This document shows positions 17,638-25,588 of a stretch of 64,000 nt of DNA, piece by piece. Numbering within the stretch: position 1 is the first letter of the stretch; each line of letters starts with the position of its first letter. The notes beneath the pieces are model-generated. The model ran no database searches, was not told where the DNA came from, and saw nothing but the letters and a program-made list of their open reading frames with translations. The position numbers were made by a program, and so were the translations under genes. The stretch covers positions 62,001 through 126,000 of the forward strand of contig NZ_RWIT01000011.1 in assembly GCF_003944715.1 (NCBI RefSeq). The letters run 5' to 3'. This DNA comes from Hymenobacter rigui (GTDB taxonomy: Bacteria; Bacteroidota; Bacteroidia; Cytophagales; Hymenobacteraceae).

Positions 17638-18816
17638 ATGGAACGCATTACCGATTGGCTGCGCCAAAATCTGAAGGGTGACCCCATTCTGTGGGGCATC
17701 GTGCTGCTGTTCTCGTTCATCTCCATTGCGGTGGTGTACTCGGCTACGGGCACGCTGGCCTACAAGAAGATGGGCGGCAACACCGAATACTTTCTCATCA
17801 AGCACACGGGCCTGATCTTCGTGGGCCTGTTCTTTATGTGGCTGGCGCACCGCATCGACTACCGCTACTACTCGCGCCTCTCGCTCTATGCCCTGCTGGC
17901 TTCGGTGCCGCTGCTGGTGTTTACTTATGCGTTTGGCCCTGATGTAAATGGTGCGGCCCGTTGGCTCACCATCCCGGTAATCAACCAAACCGTGCAGCCT
18001 TCAGACTTAGCCAAGCTGGCCCTGATTTCGCACCTGGCCAGCATGCTCAGCCGCCGCCAGCAGCACGTAGACGACTTCAAAACCACTCTGCTGCCCGTAA
18101 TGCTGTGGGTAGGGGTGATTTGTGGGCTGATTATCCTCTCAAACGCCTCCACGGCGCTGCTGCTGTTTGCTACCTGCCTGCTGCTGATGTTCATCGGGCG
18201 GGTCCCGTTCAAGCAAATGGCTATAATGGTGGCCATTGGGGTAGTTGTTGGCGGTGTCGGGCTTACCTCCGGACAGCGCTATAAAACGGTATTATCCCGG
18301 ATTGAAAACTTCACCGACAAGAGCAAACCCGTACCCTTTCAGCTGGAGCACGCCTACATTGCCGAAGCCACCGGCGGCATCTTTGGCAAGGGCCCCGGCA
18401 AAAGCACGGAGCGCAACATCATGCCCCACCCATACTCCGACTTCATCTATGCCATCATCATCGAGGAATATGGCCTCGTGGGCGGCGTGGTGGTGCTGTT
18501 CCTGTACCTGGCCTTCCTGTACCGGGGGTTGAAAACGGTGATGAACAGCTACGGCGCGTTCGGGGGGCTGCTCTCGGCGGGGCTGAGCTTTAGCCTGGTA
18601 CTGCAGGCCATGGTGAATATGGGCGTGGCCGTGGGCCTGGGCCCGATTACCGGCCTTCCGCTGCCCCTGCTGAGCATGGGCGGTACCTCCCTCATTTTCA
18701 CCGGCATCAGCATTGGCATCATCCTGGCCGTGAGTCGCGGCGAGCGGGAAATCCGCCCCATGGTGGGCGAGCCCGCCGACACCGCCCGCATCCCGCGCGT
18801 AACGCAGTACGCCTGA
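17638..18816 (+). CDS. ftsW: septal peptidoglycan polymerase FtsW (SEDS family)
   Basis: A 392-residue SEDS glycosyltransferase that polymerises lipid II at the septum together with the FtsI transpeptidase encoded upstream. About ten membrane segments are visible. Conserved stretches: NGAARWLTIP with PSDLAKLAL (about 100-130), the periplasmic catalytic-loop region HAYIAEATGGIFGKGPGKSTER, MPHPYSDFIYAIIIEEYGLVG and PLPLLSMGGTSL near the C-terminus. The cytoplasmic tail is short. It is located canonically between murD and murG. Confidence 0.94.
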   Translation: MERITDWLRQNLKGDPILWGIVLLFSFISIAVVYSATGTLAYKKMGGNTEYFLIKHTGLIFVGLFFMWLAHRIDYRYYSRLSLYALLASVPLLVFTYAFGPDVNGAARWLTIPVINQTVQPSDLAKLALISHLASMLSRRQQHVDDFKTTLLPVMLWVGVICGLIILSNASTALLLFATCLLLMFIGRVPFKQMAIMVAIGVVVGGVGLTSGQRYKTVLSRIENFTDKSKPVPFQLEHAYIAEATGGIFGKGPGKSTERNIMPHPYSDFIYAIIIEEYGLVGGVVVLFLYLAFLYRGLKTVMNSYGAFGGLLSAGLSFSLVLQAMVNMGVAVGLGPITGLPLPLLSMGGTSLIFTGISIGIILAVSRGEREIRPMVGEPADTARIPRVTQYA

Positions 18817-18914
18817 GGTAGTGTGTAGTGCTTGGTTGGTAGTGCTTAGTTCGTTCAGGCAAGCACAATGGCCCCAAACACTAGGCACTAACAACTAAGC
18901 ACCAAGCACTAAAC
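18817..18914. repeat. imperfect inverted repeat in the ftsW-murG spacer
   Basis: The left side carries TAGTGCTTGGTTGGTAGTGC (from 18826). The right side carries ACTAAGCACCAAGCACTAAA (18893-18912). The units TAGTGCTTGGT and TAGTGCTTAGT are complementary to ACCAAGCACTA and CTAAGCA, giving an imperfect hairpin over most of the spacer. It is a different sequence family from the neighbouring spacers. Confidence 0.6.
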
Positions 18915-18915
18915 C

Positions 18916-20010
18916 ATGAAACTAATCATCAGCGGCGGAGGCACCGGGGGGCACATTTTCCCGGCCGTGGCTATTGCCAACGAAGTGCGCCGCCGCCACC
19001 CCGAGGCCGAAATCCTGTTTGTAGGTGCCAACGGCCGCATGGAAATGACCCGAGTGCCCGAGGCTGGCTACGATATTGTAGGCCTGGATATTGCCGGGCT
19101 GCAGCGCAGCCTAACGCCCAAAAACCTGCTGTTCCCCATCAAAGTGATGCGCGCCGTGCGTAAAGCCGGTAAAATCATTGAGAAATTCCGCCCCGACGCG
19201 GTGGTAGGAGTGGGGGGCTATGCCTCGGCGCCGGTGCTCATGGCCGCTACTTCCCGCAGTATTCCGGCCCTGATTCAGGAACAGAACTCCTACGCCGGCC
19301 TCGTAAACAAGCTGATGGCCCGCCGCGTGCAGCGCATCTGCGTGGCCTACGACGGCATGGAGCAGTTCTTCCCCGCCGACCGGCTGGTGCTTACCGGTAA
19401 CCCCGTGCGCACCGAAATTGTCGACGGTCAGCGCACCGAGGCACTGGAGTTCTTCGGGCTGGATGCCGGCCGGCCGGTGCTGCTGGTGATTGGCGGCAGT
19501 CTGGGGGCCCGCACCCTCAACCAAGCCACGGCTGCCGCGCTGCCCCGCCTGCGCGAAGCGGGCGTGCAGCTCATCTGGCAGACTGGCAAAACCTACTTCC
19601 CGGAAGCTGAAAAGCAGGCCGCCCCCTTCGCCGCCGACAACCTGAAGGCCCTGGAGTTCGTGCGCCGCATGGACCTGGCTTACGCCGCCGCCGATGTGGT
19701 GATTTCCCGGGCCGGGGCCCTGTCGGTATCGGAGCTGTGTCTCACGGGCAAGCCCAGCATCCTGGTACCCTCGCCTAACGTGGCCGAAGACCACCAGACC
19801 AAAAATGCCCTGGCCCTCACCCAGAAAGATGCCGCCATATTGGTGCGCGACGCCGAGGCCAGTGCTCAGCTCTACAACGAGGCGCTAGCCTTGCTGCAGA
19901 ACCCCGCCCGGCAGCAGCAGCTCACGGCCAACATCCGCCAGCTGGCCTACCCCCAGGCCACGGCTACCATCGTGGACGAGCTGCTCCGGCTGATTCCCGG
20001 CCGCTCTTAA
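18916..20010 (+). CDS. murG: UDP-GlcNAc:lipid I N-acetylglucosaminyltransferase
   Basis: A 364-residue GT28 glycosyltransferase at the inner face of the membrane that converts lipid I to lipid II. The N-terminal GGGTGGHIFP loop is at 7-16, GVGGYASAPV near 95-104, QEQNSYAGLVNK near 117-128, the nucleotide-binding IGGSLGARTLN near 192-202 and SRAGALSVSELC in the C-terminal UDP-GlcNAc site. Length is normal. The 39-base spacer to murC has CTAGCTCCTAGCTTCTAACT-like short repeats. Confidence 0.95.
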   Translation: MKLIISGGGTGGHIFPAVAIANEVRRRHPEAEILFVGANGRMEMTRVPEAGYDIVGLDIAGLQRSLTPKNLLFPIKVMRAVRKAGKIIEKFRPDAVVGVGGYASAPVLMAATSRSIPALIQEQNSYAGLVNKLMARRVQRICVAYDGMEQFFPADRLVLTGNPVRTEIVDGQRTEALEFFGLDAGRPVLLVIGGSLGARTLNQATAAALPRLREAGVQLIWQTGKTYFPEAEKQAAPFAADNLKALEFVRRMDLAYAAADVVISRAGALSVSELCLTGKPSILVPSPNVAEDHQTKNALALTQKDAAILVRDAEASAQLYNEALALLQNPARQQQLTANIRQLAYPQATATIVDELLRLIPGRS

Positions 20011-20049
20011 TTACCAACAGCTAGCTCCTAGCTTCTAACTCCTGGCCCC

Positions 20050-21492
20050 TTGAAAAAATACGTCTTCTTCCTCGGTATTGGTGGCATCGGCATGTCGGCG
20101 CTGGCGCGGTGGTTCCGGGCCAACGGCTACGAGGTGAGCGGCTACGACAAAACGGCCACGCCCCTCACCGAAAAGCTGACGGCCGAAGGCATTGCCATTC
20201 ACTACGAGGATGCCGTGGACAACATTCCCTCAGCTGTGCGTCAGCACCGGGAGCAGACACTGGTGGTGCTCACGCCCGCCATTCCAAAGGACCACCAGGA
20301 GTGGGCCTGGCTGCGGGAGCAGGGCTACGATATTCAGAAGCGCAGCCAGGTACTGGGTGTGCTCACCCAGGGCCGCCCAACCATTGCCGTAGCTGGTACC
20401 CACGGCAAAACTACCACCAGCAGCATGGTGGCCCACCTGCTGCACCATGCCGGCGTGCCCTGTGCCGCTTTCCTGGGCGGAATAAGCGTGAATCTGGGCT
20501 CCAACCTGCTACTGCCCGAACAACAACCAACAAACAACCAACAACTCGCCACCAACATTCCGGTGGTAGTGGAAGCCGACGAGTACGACCGTAGTTTCCT
20601 GACCCTGTTTCCCTCCGTGGCCATCGTCACGAGTACCGACGCCGACCACCTCGACATCTATGGCCACAAGGAGGCGCTGGTAGAGTCGTTCCGGCAGTTC
20701 GTGGGCCAGATTCAGCCGGGCGGTACGCTCATCATTAACCACACCGCCGACCCCAGCGTGGCCGCGGCGGCTCCAGAGGGTGTGCGCGTTATTCGCTACG
20801 GCCTTTCGCCCGAAGAAGGCCCGGAGCTATACGCCGCCAACATCACGGCCGAAGGGCACCTGTTTCGGTTTGATATACACGGTCCGCAGGGCACGATAGG
20901 CGGATTGGAGCTGTCTGTACCCGGCTACCACAACGTGGAGAATATGCTGGCGGCTGCCTGTGTAGCTCAGCTCTACAACCTCTCAGCCGAGCAACTGCGC
21001 GCCGCTGTGGCCGCCTACCGAGGCGTAAAACGCCGCTTCGAGTTTATCCTGACGGCCGGTACGCCCGCCGCCCCCAAGGTTTATGTGGATGATTATGCCC
21101 ATCATCCACGCGAAATTGAGGCCTTCCTTCGTTCTGTGCGGGCCTTATATCCCGGCCGTCGGCTGCGGGTGCTTTTTCAACCCCACTTGTTTAGTCGTAC
21201 CCGCGACTTTGCGCCGGGATTCGCTGAGAGTCTGAGTATTGCCGATGAAGTAGTGCTGCTGGACATCTACCCGGCCCGGGAGCTGCCTATGCCCGGCGTT
21301 ACGTCGGAATTGATTTTATCCCAAATCACTGCTCCCGAAAAATCCCTGCAGACCAAGGAGGAAATTTTGCAAAATGTCGAAACCAATCCGAATTTTGACG
21401 TATTAGCCACCGTGGGTGCCGGAGACATTGATCAACTTGTTCCCCGTTTAAAGAATATTTTGGATATTCGCTGGAATGGAGCTGAAGCGTAA
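20050..21492 (+). CDS. murC: UDP-MurNAc:L-alanine ligase, with a low-complexity insertion
   Basis: A 480-residue ligase that starts the peptide stem. The start is TTG at 20050 (MKKYVFFLGIGGIGMSALA). GTHGKTT at 116-122 is the ATP loop; EADEYDRSFL, TSTDADHLDIY, YDDYAHHP-type VDDYAHHPREIEAF and QPHLFSRT follow. Between SNLLLP and VVVEADE there is a polar insert, residues 157-171 (QQPTNNQQLATN), absent from typical MurC; the DNA there (20518-20562) is a CAACAA/CCAACAA run resembling an intergenic repeat carried in frame. The last 17 bases overlap ftsQ. Confidence 0.94.
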   Translation: MKKYVFFLGIGGIGMSALARWFRANGYEVSGYDKTATPLTEKLTAEGIAIHYEDAVDNIPSAVRQHREQTLVVLTPAIPKDHQEWAWLREQGYDIQKRSQVLGVLTQGRPTIAVAGTHGKTTTSSMVAHLLHHAGVPCAAFLGGISVNLGSNLLLPEQQPTNNQQLATNIPVVVEADEYDRSFLTLFPSVAIVTSTDADHLDIYGHKEALVESFRQFVGQIQPGGTLIINHTADPSVAAAAPEGVRVIRYGLSPEEGPELYAANITAEGHLFRFDIHGPQGTIGGLELSVPGYHNVENMLAAACVAQLYNLSAEQLRAAVAAYRGVKRRFEFILTAGTPAAPKVYVDDYAHHPREIEAFLRSVRALYPGRRLRVLFQPHLFSRTRDFAPGFAESLSIADEVVLLDIYPARELPMPGVTSELILSQITAPEKSLQTKEEILQNVETNPNFDVLATVGAGDIDQLVPRLKNILDIRWNGAEA

Positions 21493-22240
21493 AGCCAATA
21501 ACCTGCTGTTTGCCACTGGTTGCCTGTTAGTTTTGGCAGGGCTGGGGGCGTTTGCCGCTTTCCGGCAGGCCAACCGGCCTGTAGGCGGGGTTATTGTGTC
21601 TATCAGCAACGAGTTCAACAACTTTTTCATCAGTGAGCGGGAAGTAACGGCCCTGATGACCCGGCAGGGTGAAGACCGGCTGGAAGGTGCCGCCCCGGCC
21701 GACGTGAACCTGAAAAATCTGGAGCAGCGGCTCAAGGCGCACAGCTTTGTGAAGGATGCGCAGGTGTACCGGGACCTGGCGGGCAACCTGCATGCCGATG
21801 TCCGCCAGAACCGCCCCATTGCCCGTCTGGTACACGCCGACTCCCGGCAGGACAGCTATGTGGATGCCGATGGGCACCGCCTGCCACTCTCACCTTTATT
21901 TACTGCCCGGGTGGTGCCTATATCCCGGCTGGGTGGGCAGCCGCTAGCTGCCGGCTTCTTTCAGGATACTACCGGAGCCCGCTATCTGGAATTTCTGCGC
22001 TACATTGACGAAAAACCATTTTGGCGGGCACAGGTGGCGGAGGTATTCATTGGCCCCAATGGCAAGATATCTTTCACGCAGCAAGTTGGTGACCAACGAG
22101 TAGAATTTGGCTTTCCTGAGAATATTTCGGAAAAATTTGCGAAACTGATGGTATTTTACCGTCAAATTCCCCCTGTTCTCGGTTGGGACACGTACCACCG
22201 CGTCAATGTCGAGTTCAAGGATCAAATCATCTGCGAATAA
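21476..22240 (+). CDS. ftsQ: cell division protein FtsQ
   Basis: A 254-residue bitopic protein with a short basic cytoplasmic tail, one membrane segment (about 10-28) and a periplasmic POTRA-like and beta domain. The pattern LKNLEQRLKAHSFVKDAQVYRDLAGNLHADVRQNRPIARL resembles the POTRA part of FtsQ/DivIB. FtsQ connects FtsA-FtsZ with FtsL/FtsB and FtsW/FtsI. Sequence conservation is low, so the call rests on this pattern and on the position between murC and ftsA. The start codon lies inside the end of murC (17-base overlap), as seen for ftsL/ftsI. Confidence 0.85.
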   Translation: MELKRKANNLLFATGCLLVLAGLGAFAAFRQANRPVGGVIVSISNEFNNFFISEREVTALMTRQGEDRLEGAAPADVNLKNLEQRLKAHSFVKDAQVYRDLAGNLHADVRQNRPIARLVHADSRQDSYVDADGHRLPLSPLFTARVVPISRLGGQPLAAGFFQDTTGARYLEFLRYIDEKPFWRAQVAEVFIGPNGKISFTQQVGDQRVEFGFPENISEKFAKLMVFYRQIPPVLGWDTYHRVNVEFKDQIICE

Positions 22241-22324
22241 AATTATCCGTCTAAAACGCTACCTTATAGCGGATTAGCCACCCTTTTCCTGCAACCAACC
22301 GCAACCCTCTCGCCCCTCCTCCCC

Positions 22325-23725
22325 ATGCAACACGATAAGATTGTAGTCGGCCTCGACATTGGTACCACCAAAATCTGCGCCTTGGTTGGGCGTAAAAATG
22401 AGTTTGGTAAGCTCGAAATCCTGGGCATGGGTAAAGCCGTGTCTGAAGGAGTAGTGCGTGGTATCGTGTCGAACATCGACAAAACTGTGGACGCCATCAA
22501 AAAGGCTATCCGGCAGGCGGAGGAACAATCGGGCATCAATATTGGCGTGGTGAACGTGGGCATTGCGGGCCAGCACATCAAGAGCCTGCAGCACAACGGC
22601 AGCATCACCCGCGCCTCCGTGGATAATGAAATTACTCAGGCTGATGTGGAGCGCCTCACCAGCGACATGTATCGCCTCGTAACGCCTCCCGGCTCACAGA
22701 TCATTCACGTAATGCCGCAGGATTACAAGGTGGATTATGAGGAAGGTATTCTCGACCCCGTAGGGATGTCGGGCGTGCGGCTGGAGGGCAATTTCCATAT
22801 CATCACGGCGCAGAGCACGGCCATCAACAACATCTATAAGTGTGTGACCAAGGCCGGCCTGGAAATCGACAACCTGATTCTGGAGCCGCTGGCTTCCAGT
22901 ATGTCAGTGCTGTCGGATGAGGAAAAGGAAGCTGGGGTGGCACTGATTGACATTGGCGGTGGTACTACCGACTTGGCTGTGTTCAAGGATGGCATCATCC
23001 GGCACGCAGCTGTGTTGCCCTTCGGCGGCAACATCATCACCTCTGATATCAAGCAGGGCTGCCTGGTAATGCAAAACCAGGCTGAGCAGTTGAAGGTGAA
23101 ATTCGGCAAAGCCATTGCAGAAGAGGCTTCCGAGTACGAAATCGTAAGCATCCCCGGCCTGCGCGACCGGGCGCCCAAGGAAATCAGCCTGAAAAACCTG
23201 GCCTACATCATCGAGGCCCGGATGGAGGAAATTGTAGAGCTGGTGTATGCTGAAATTCAGCGCCTGGGCTTTCAGGACAAGCTGGCGGCGGGTATTGTAC
23301 TCACGGGCGGCGGCTCCCAGCTTCAGAATCTGGTGCAGCTGGCCGAGTATGTAACCGGGATGGATACCCGCATCGGCTACCCCAATGAGCATCTGGGCAA
23401 AAGCAAGATTGAAGCTGTGAAGTCGCCGATGTACGCCACTACGGTGGGTCTGGTGCTGGCCGGCTACCGCTCTATTGATGACCGTACTACCCAGCGTAGC
23501 TACGAGGAGCCCGAGCAGAACTACTACCGCGCCGCTCCTGAGCCGCGCCCGGTGGCAACTGCTCCCGCGCCGCAACCCGTAGCGGCTCCTCAGCCGCAAC
23601 CTGCAGCGGCACAGCCCGCTTCGGACGCTACCAAAAAATCGTCGGGTGCCGGCGACTTTTTCCAGAAGATTATCAGCCGCACCAAAGGGTTGCTGATTGA
23701 TGACTTCGACGACAAACAGTACTAA
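22325..23725 (+). CDS. ftsA: cell division protein FtsA
   Basis: A 466-residue actin-like ATPase that tethers FtsZ to the membrane. Starts MQHDKIVVGLDIGTTKICALVG (phosphate 1 loop), has the FtsA-specific 1C domain (about 85-165), ALIDIGGGTTDLAVF (phosphate 2) and GIVLTGGGSQLQNL (adenosine site). A Pro/Ala/Gln-rich linker of about 45 residues precedes a C-terminal amphipathic segment (FFQKIISRTKGLLIDDF), the membrane-targeting helix. An AT-rich inverted repeat fills the spacer to ftsZ. Confidence 0.95.
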   Translation: MQHDKIVVGLDIGTTKICALVGRKNEFGKLEILGMGKAVSEGVVRGIVSNIDKTVDAIKKAIRQAEEQSGINIGVVNVGIAGQHIKSLQHNGSITRASVDNEITQADVERLTSDMYRLVTPPGSQIIHVMPQDYKVDYEEGILDPVGMSGVRLEGNFHIITAQSTAINNIYKCVTKAGLEIDNLILEPLASSMSVLSDEEKEAGVALIDIGGGTTDLAVFKDGIIRHAAVLPFGGNIITSDIKQGCLVMQNQAEQLKVKFGKAIAEEASEYEIVSIPGLRDRAPKEISLKNLAYIIEARMEEIVELVYAEIQRLGFQDKLAAGIVLTGGGSQLQNLVQLAEYVTGMDTRIGYPNEHLGKSKIEAVKSPMYATTVGLVLAGYRSIDDRTTQRSYEEPEQNYYRAAPEPRPVATAPAPQPVAAPQPQPAAAQPASDATKKSSGAGDFFQKIISRTKGLLIDDFDDKQY

Positions 23726-23727
23726 AT

Positions 23728-23835
23728 GTCAATTAAGAATTGTGAATTAAAAATTAAAAATGAGCACTGATTTTGGATGTGCGGCAAGCGAATTGCGCTC
23801 AATTTTTAATTCATAATTTTTAATTTTTAATTGAC
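23728..23835. repeat. AT-rich inverted repeat in the ftsA-ftsZ spacer
   Basis: Arms near 23728-23765 (GTCAATTAAGAATTGTGAAT and on) and 23798-23835 (ending TAATTTTTAATTGAC) are complementary with small offsets. The central 32 bases are GC-richer. An in-frame TTG at 23831 lies inside the right arm, which argues for the ATG at 23843 as the ftsZ start. The base composition is unlike the coding DNA on both sides. Confidence 0.75.
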
Positions 23836-23842
23836 TCATCTC

Positions 23843-25348
23843 ATGAATTTTACTTTCGATATTCCGGCTCAGTCCCGGTCCATCATTAAGGTAATTGGCG
23901 TAGGTGGTGGCGGCTCAAATGCCGTGAACCACATGTTCAGCCAAGGCATTAAGGATGTAGAGTTTGTCATTTGCAATACCGATAAGCAGGCACTGGCATC
24001 TTCCACGGTGCCCAACCGTCTGCAAATCGGAGCCGACCTCACGGAAGGTCTCGGGGCCGGGGCCAACCCGGAGCGTGGCAAGCAAGCCGCCATTGAAAGC
24101 CGGGAGCAAATCCGGGAACTGCTCAGCAACGGCACCAAAATGGTGTTTATTACGGCTGGTATGGGTGGCGGTACCGGTACCGGTGCGGCTCCCGTTATTG
24201 CCAAAGTGGCCAAGGAGCTGGGCATCCTCACGGTGGGCATCGTAACGGCTCCCTTTATGTTTGAGGGGAAGAAGAAGCGCCAGCAGGCGGAGCACGGTAT
24301 CAAGGAGCTGAGCGACAACTGCGACACGGTGCTGGTGATTCTTAACGACCGGCTGCGCGAGATTTTCGGAAACCTGCCCATCCGTTCGGCCTTTGCCAAA
24401 GCGGATAACGTGCTGAGCACGGCGGCCAAATCCATTGCCGAAATCATCACCGTTACGGCCGATGTGAACGTGGACTTCGAAGACGTGAAAACCGTCATGA
24501 AGGACTCGGGCGCGGCGGTAATGGGCAGCAGCATCACGGAGGGTGAAAACCGCGCCCAGCGGGCTGCCGAAGAAGCTCTGGCTTCGCCGCTGCTCAACAA
24601 CACGGACATTCACGGCGCGCAGAAAATCCTGCTCAGCATTATGTCGGGCGACCAGGCCGAGCTGGAAATGGATGAGCTGACCGAAATTACGGAATACATC
24701 CAGGACAAAGCCGGCCAGAACGCCGAGGTGATTTTCGGGCACGGTATTGACCCCACGCTGGGACAGAGCATCCGGGTGACGGTTATTGCCACTGGTTTCG
24801 CCCGCGACGCGCACAACATTACCAACGTGGTAGCCCGCGAGCCGGAAGCCGCCATTGCCCAACCCGACCCGCAGATCAACATCTTCGACAAGGACCGGCA
24901 GGAAGCCCCGGCTGTACCGGTAGTGCCGACGTTTGGTACGCCAGTACCGGCTGCTGCCGAAGCGCAACCCGTTACGCGTTACGACCTAGAAACTTCGGCT
25001 CCGGCCCCGACCAGCTACGATTCGCCGGTGGTATCGGCACCTTCCATGCCGGCTCCGGAGCCGGTGCTTTCGCAGCAACCGAGCCAGCCCGTAACCACGC
25101 ACCACGCCCTACCGCGCCCCTCGCTGGATGCCCGGGCCGAGGAGCGCCGCCAGCGGCTGCAGGCCCTGAGCAACGGACTCAACTCGGAAGCTATTAAGGA
25201 CCAACTGGAAACGCCGGCCTATCTGCGCCGACAGGTGAAGCTGGAGAATGTGGTGCCCTCATCAGAGCAGAACATCAGCCGCTTCAATCTCTCGGATGAT
25301 AACGAGCTGTTAGGGGACAACCGTTTCCTGCACGACAACGTGGACTAA
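23843..25348 (+). CDS. ftsZ: cell division protein FtsZ
   Basis: A 501-residue tubulin-like GTPase forming the Z ring. Blocks: IKVIGVGGGGSNAVNHM, the GTP signature GGGTGTGAAPVIA, and NVDFEDVKTVMKDSG with the synergy-loop residues. The conserved globular part ends near residue 320 and a long linker rich in Pro/Ala/Gln (about 330-440) follows. Near the C-terminus TPAYLRRQVKLE is the conserved peptide of Bacteroidota FtsZ, with about 40 further residues after it. It is the last gene of the dcw cluster and a 20-bp hairpin follows. Confidence 0.96.
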   Translation: MNFTFDIPAQSRSIIKVIGVGGGGSNAVNHMFSQGIKDVEFVICNTDKQALASSTVPNRLQIGADLTEGLGAGANPERGKQAAIESREQIRELLSNGTKMVFITAGMGGGTGTGAAPVIAKVAKELGILTVGIVTAPFMFEGKKKRQQAEHGIKELSDNCDTVLVILNDRLREIFGNLPIRSAFAKADNVLSTAAKSIAEIITVTADVNVDFEDVKTVMKDSGAAVMGSSITEGENRAQRAAEEALASPLLNNTDIHGAQKILLSIMSGDQAELEMDELTEITEYIQDKAGQNAEVIFGHGIDPTLGQSIRVTVIATGFARDAHNITNVVAREPEAAIAQPDPQINIFDKDRQEAPAVPVVPTFGTPVPAAAEAQPVTRYDLETSAPAPTSYDSPVVSAPSMPAPEPVLSQQPSQPVTTHHALPRPSLDARAEERRQRLQALSNGLNSEAIKDQLETPAYLRRQVKLENVVPSSEQNISRFNLSDDNELLGDNRFLHDNVD

Positions 25349-25365
25349 TTTCCCGGTCACGCCAG

Positions 25366-25409
25366 AACCGACACGTCCCCCGCAGAGACCTGCGGGGGAC
25401 GTGTCGGTT
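25366..25409. terminator. strong terminator after ftsZ
   Basis: A perfect 20-bp stem (25366-25385 with 25390-25409) and a 4-base loop AGAC, very GC-rich, located 17 bases after the ftsZ stop. It also lies just downstream of the minus-strand lipoprotein stop (25418), so it probably serves both directions. Confidence 0.85.
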
Positions 25410-25417
25410 TCAGAGGG

Positions 25418-25588
25418 TTAGTGTACGGCCGGCGCTACCGAATCAGCGGGCACCGTGTCGTTCGGCCAATGGTCGGGAGCGGCAACCTCATGATCGGGGC
25501 TCAGAGGCCGGTGGCGGCTGTTGCGGGGAGTGAGGGTGCAACTGCTGAGCAGCACCGTCAGAAACAAAGACATCAGGAGGGGTTTCAT
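25418..25588 (-). CDS. tiny lipoprotein, 56 residues
   Basis: A short frame with a convincing lipoprotein signal: MKPLLMSLFLTVLLSSC, with lipobox LSSC and acylated Cys17. It is followed by 39 polar residues rich in Pro, His and Asp (PLSPDHEVAAPDHWPND) with no recognised domain. Its ATG overlaps the TGA of the acyltransferase gene in an ATGA junction, so its translation is probably coupled to that gene. It ends 8 bases before the ftsZ terminator. The product should sit in the inner or outer membrane facing the periplasm; function unknown. Confidence 0.6.
   Translation of the reverse strand: MKPLLMSLFLTVLLSSCTLTPRNSRHRPLSPDHEVAAPDHWPNDTVPADSVAPAVH

Noticed and set aside
20011..20049. Possible repeat element between murG and murC
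   Set aside because: Only short CTAGCTCCTAG-like direct repeats; too short to call an element on its own.
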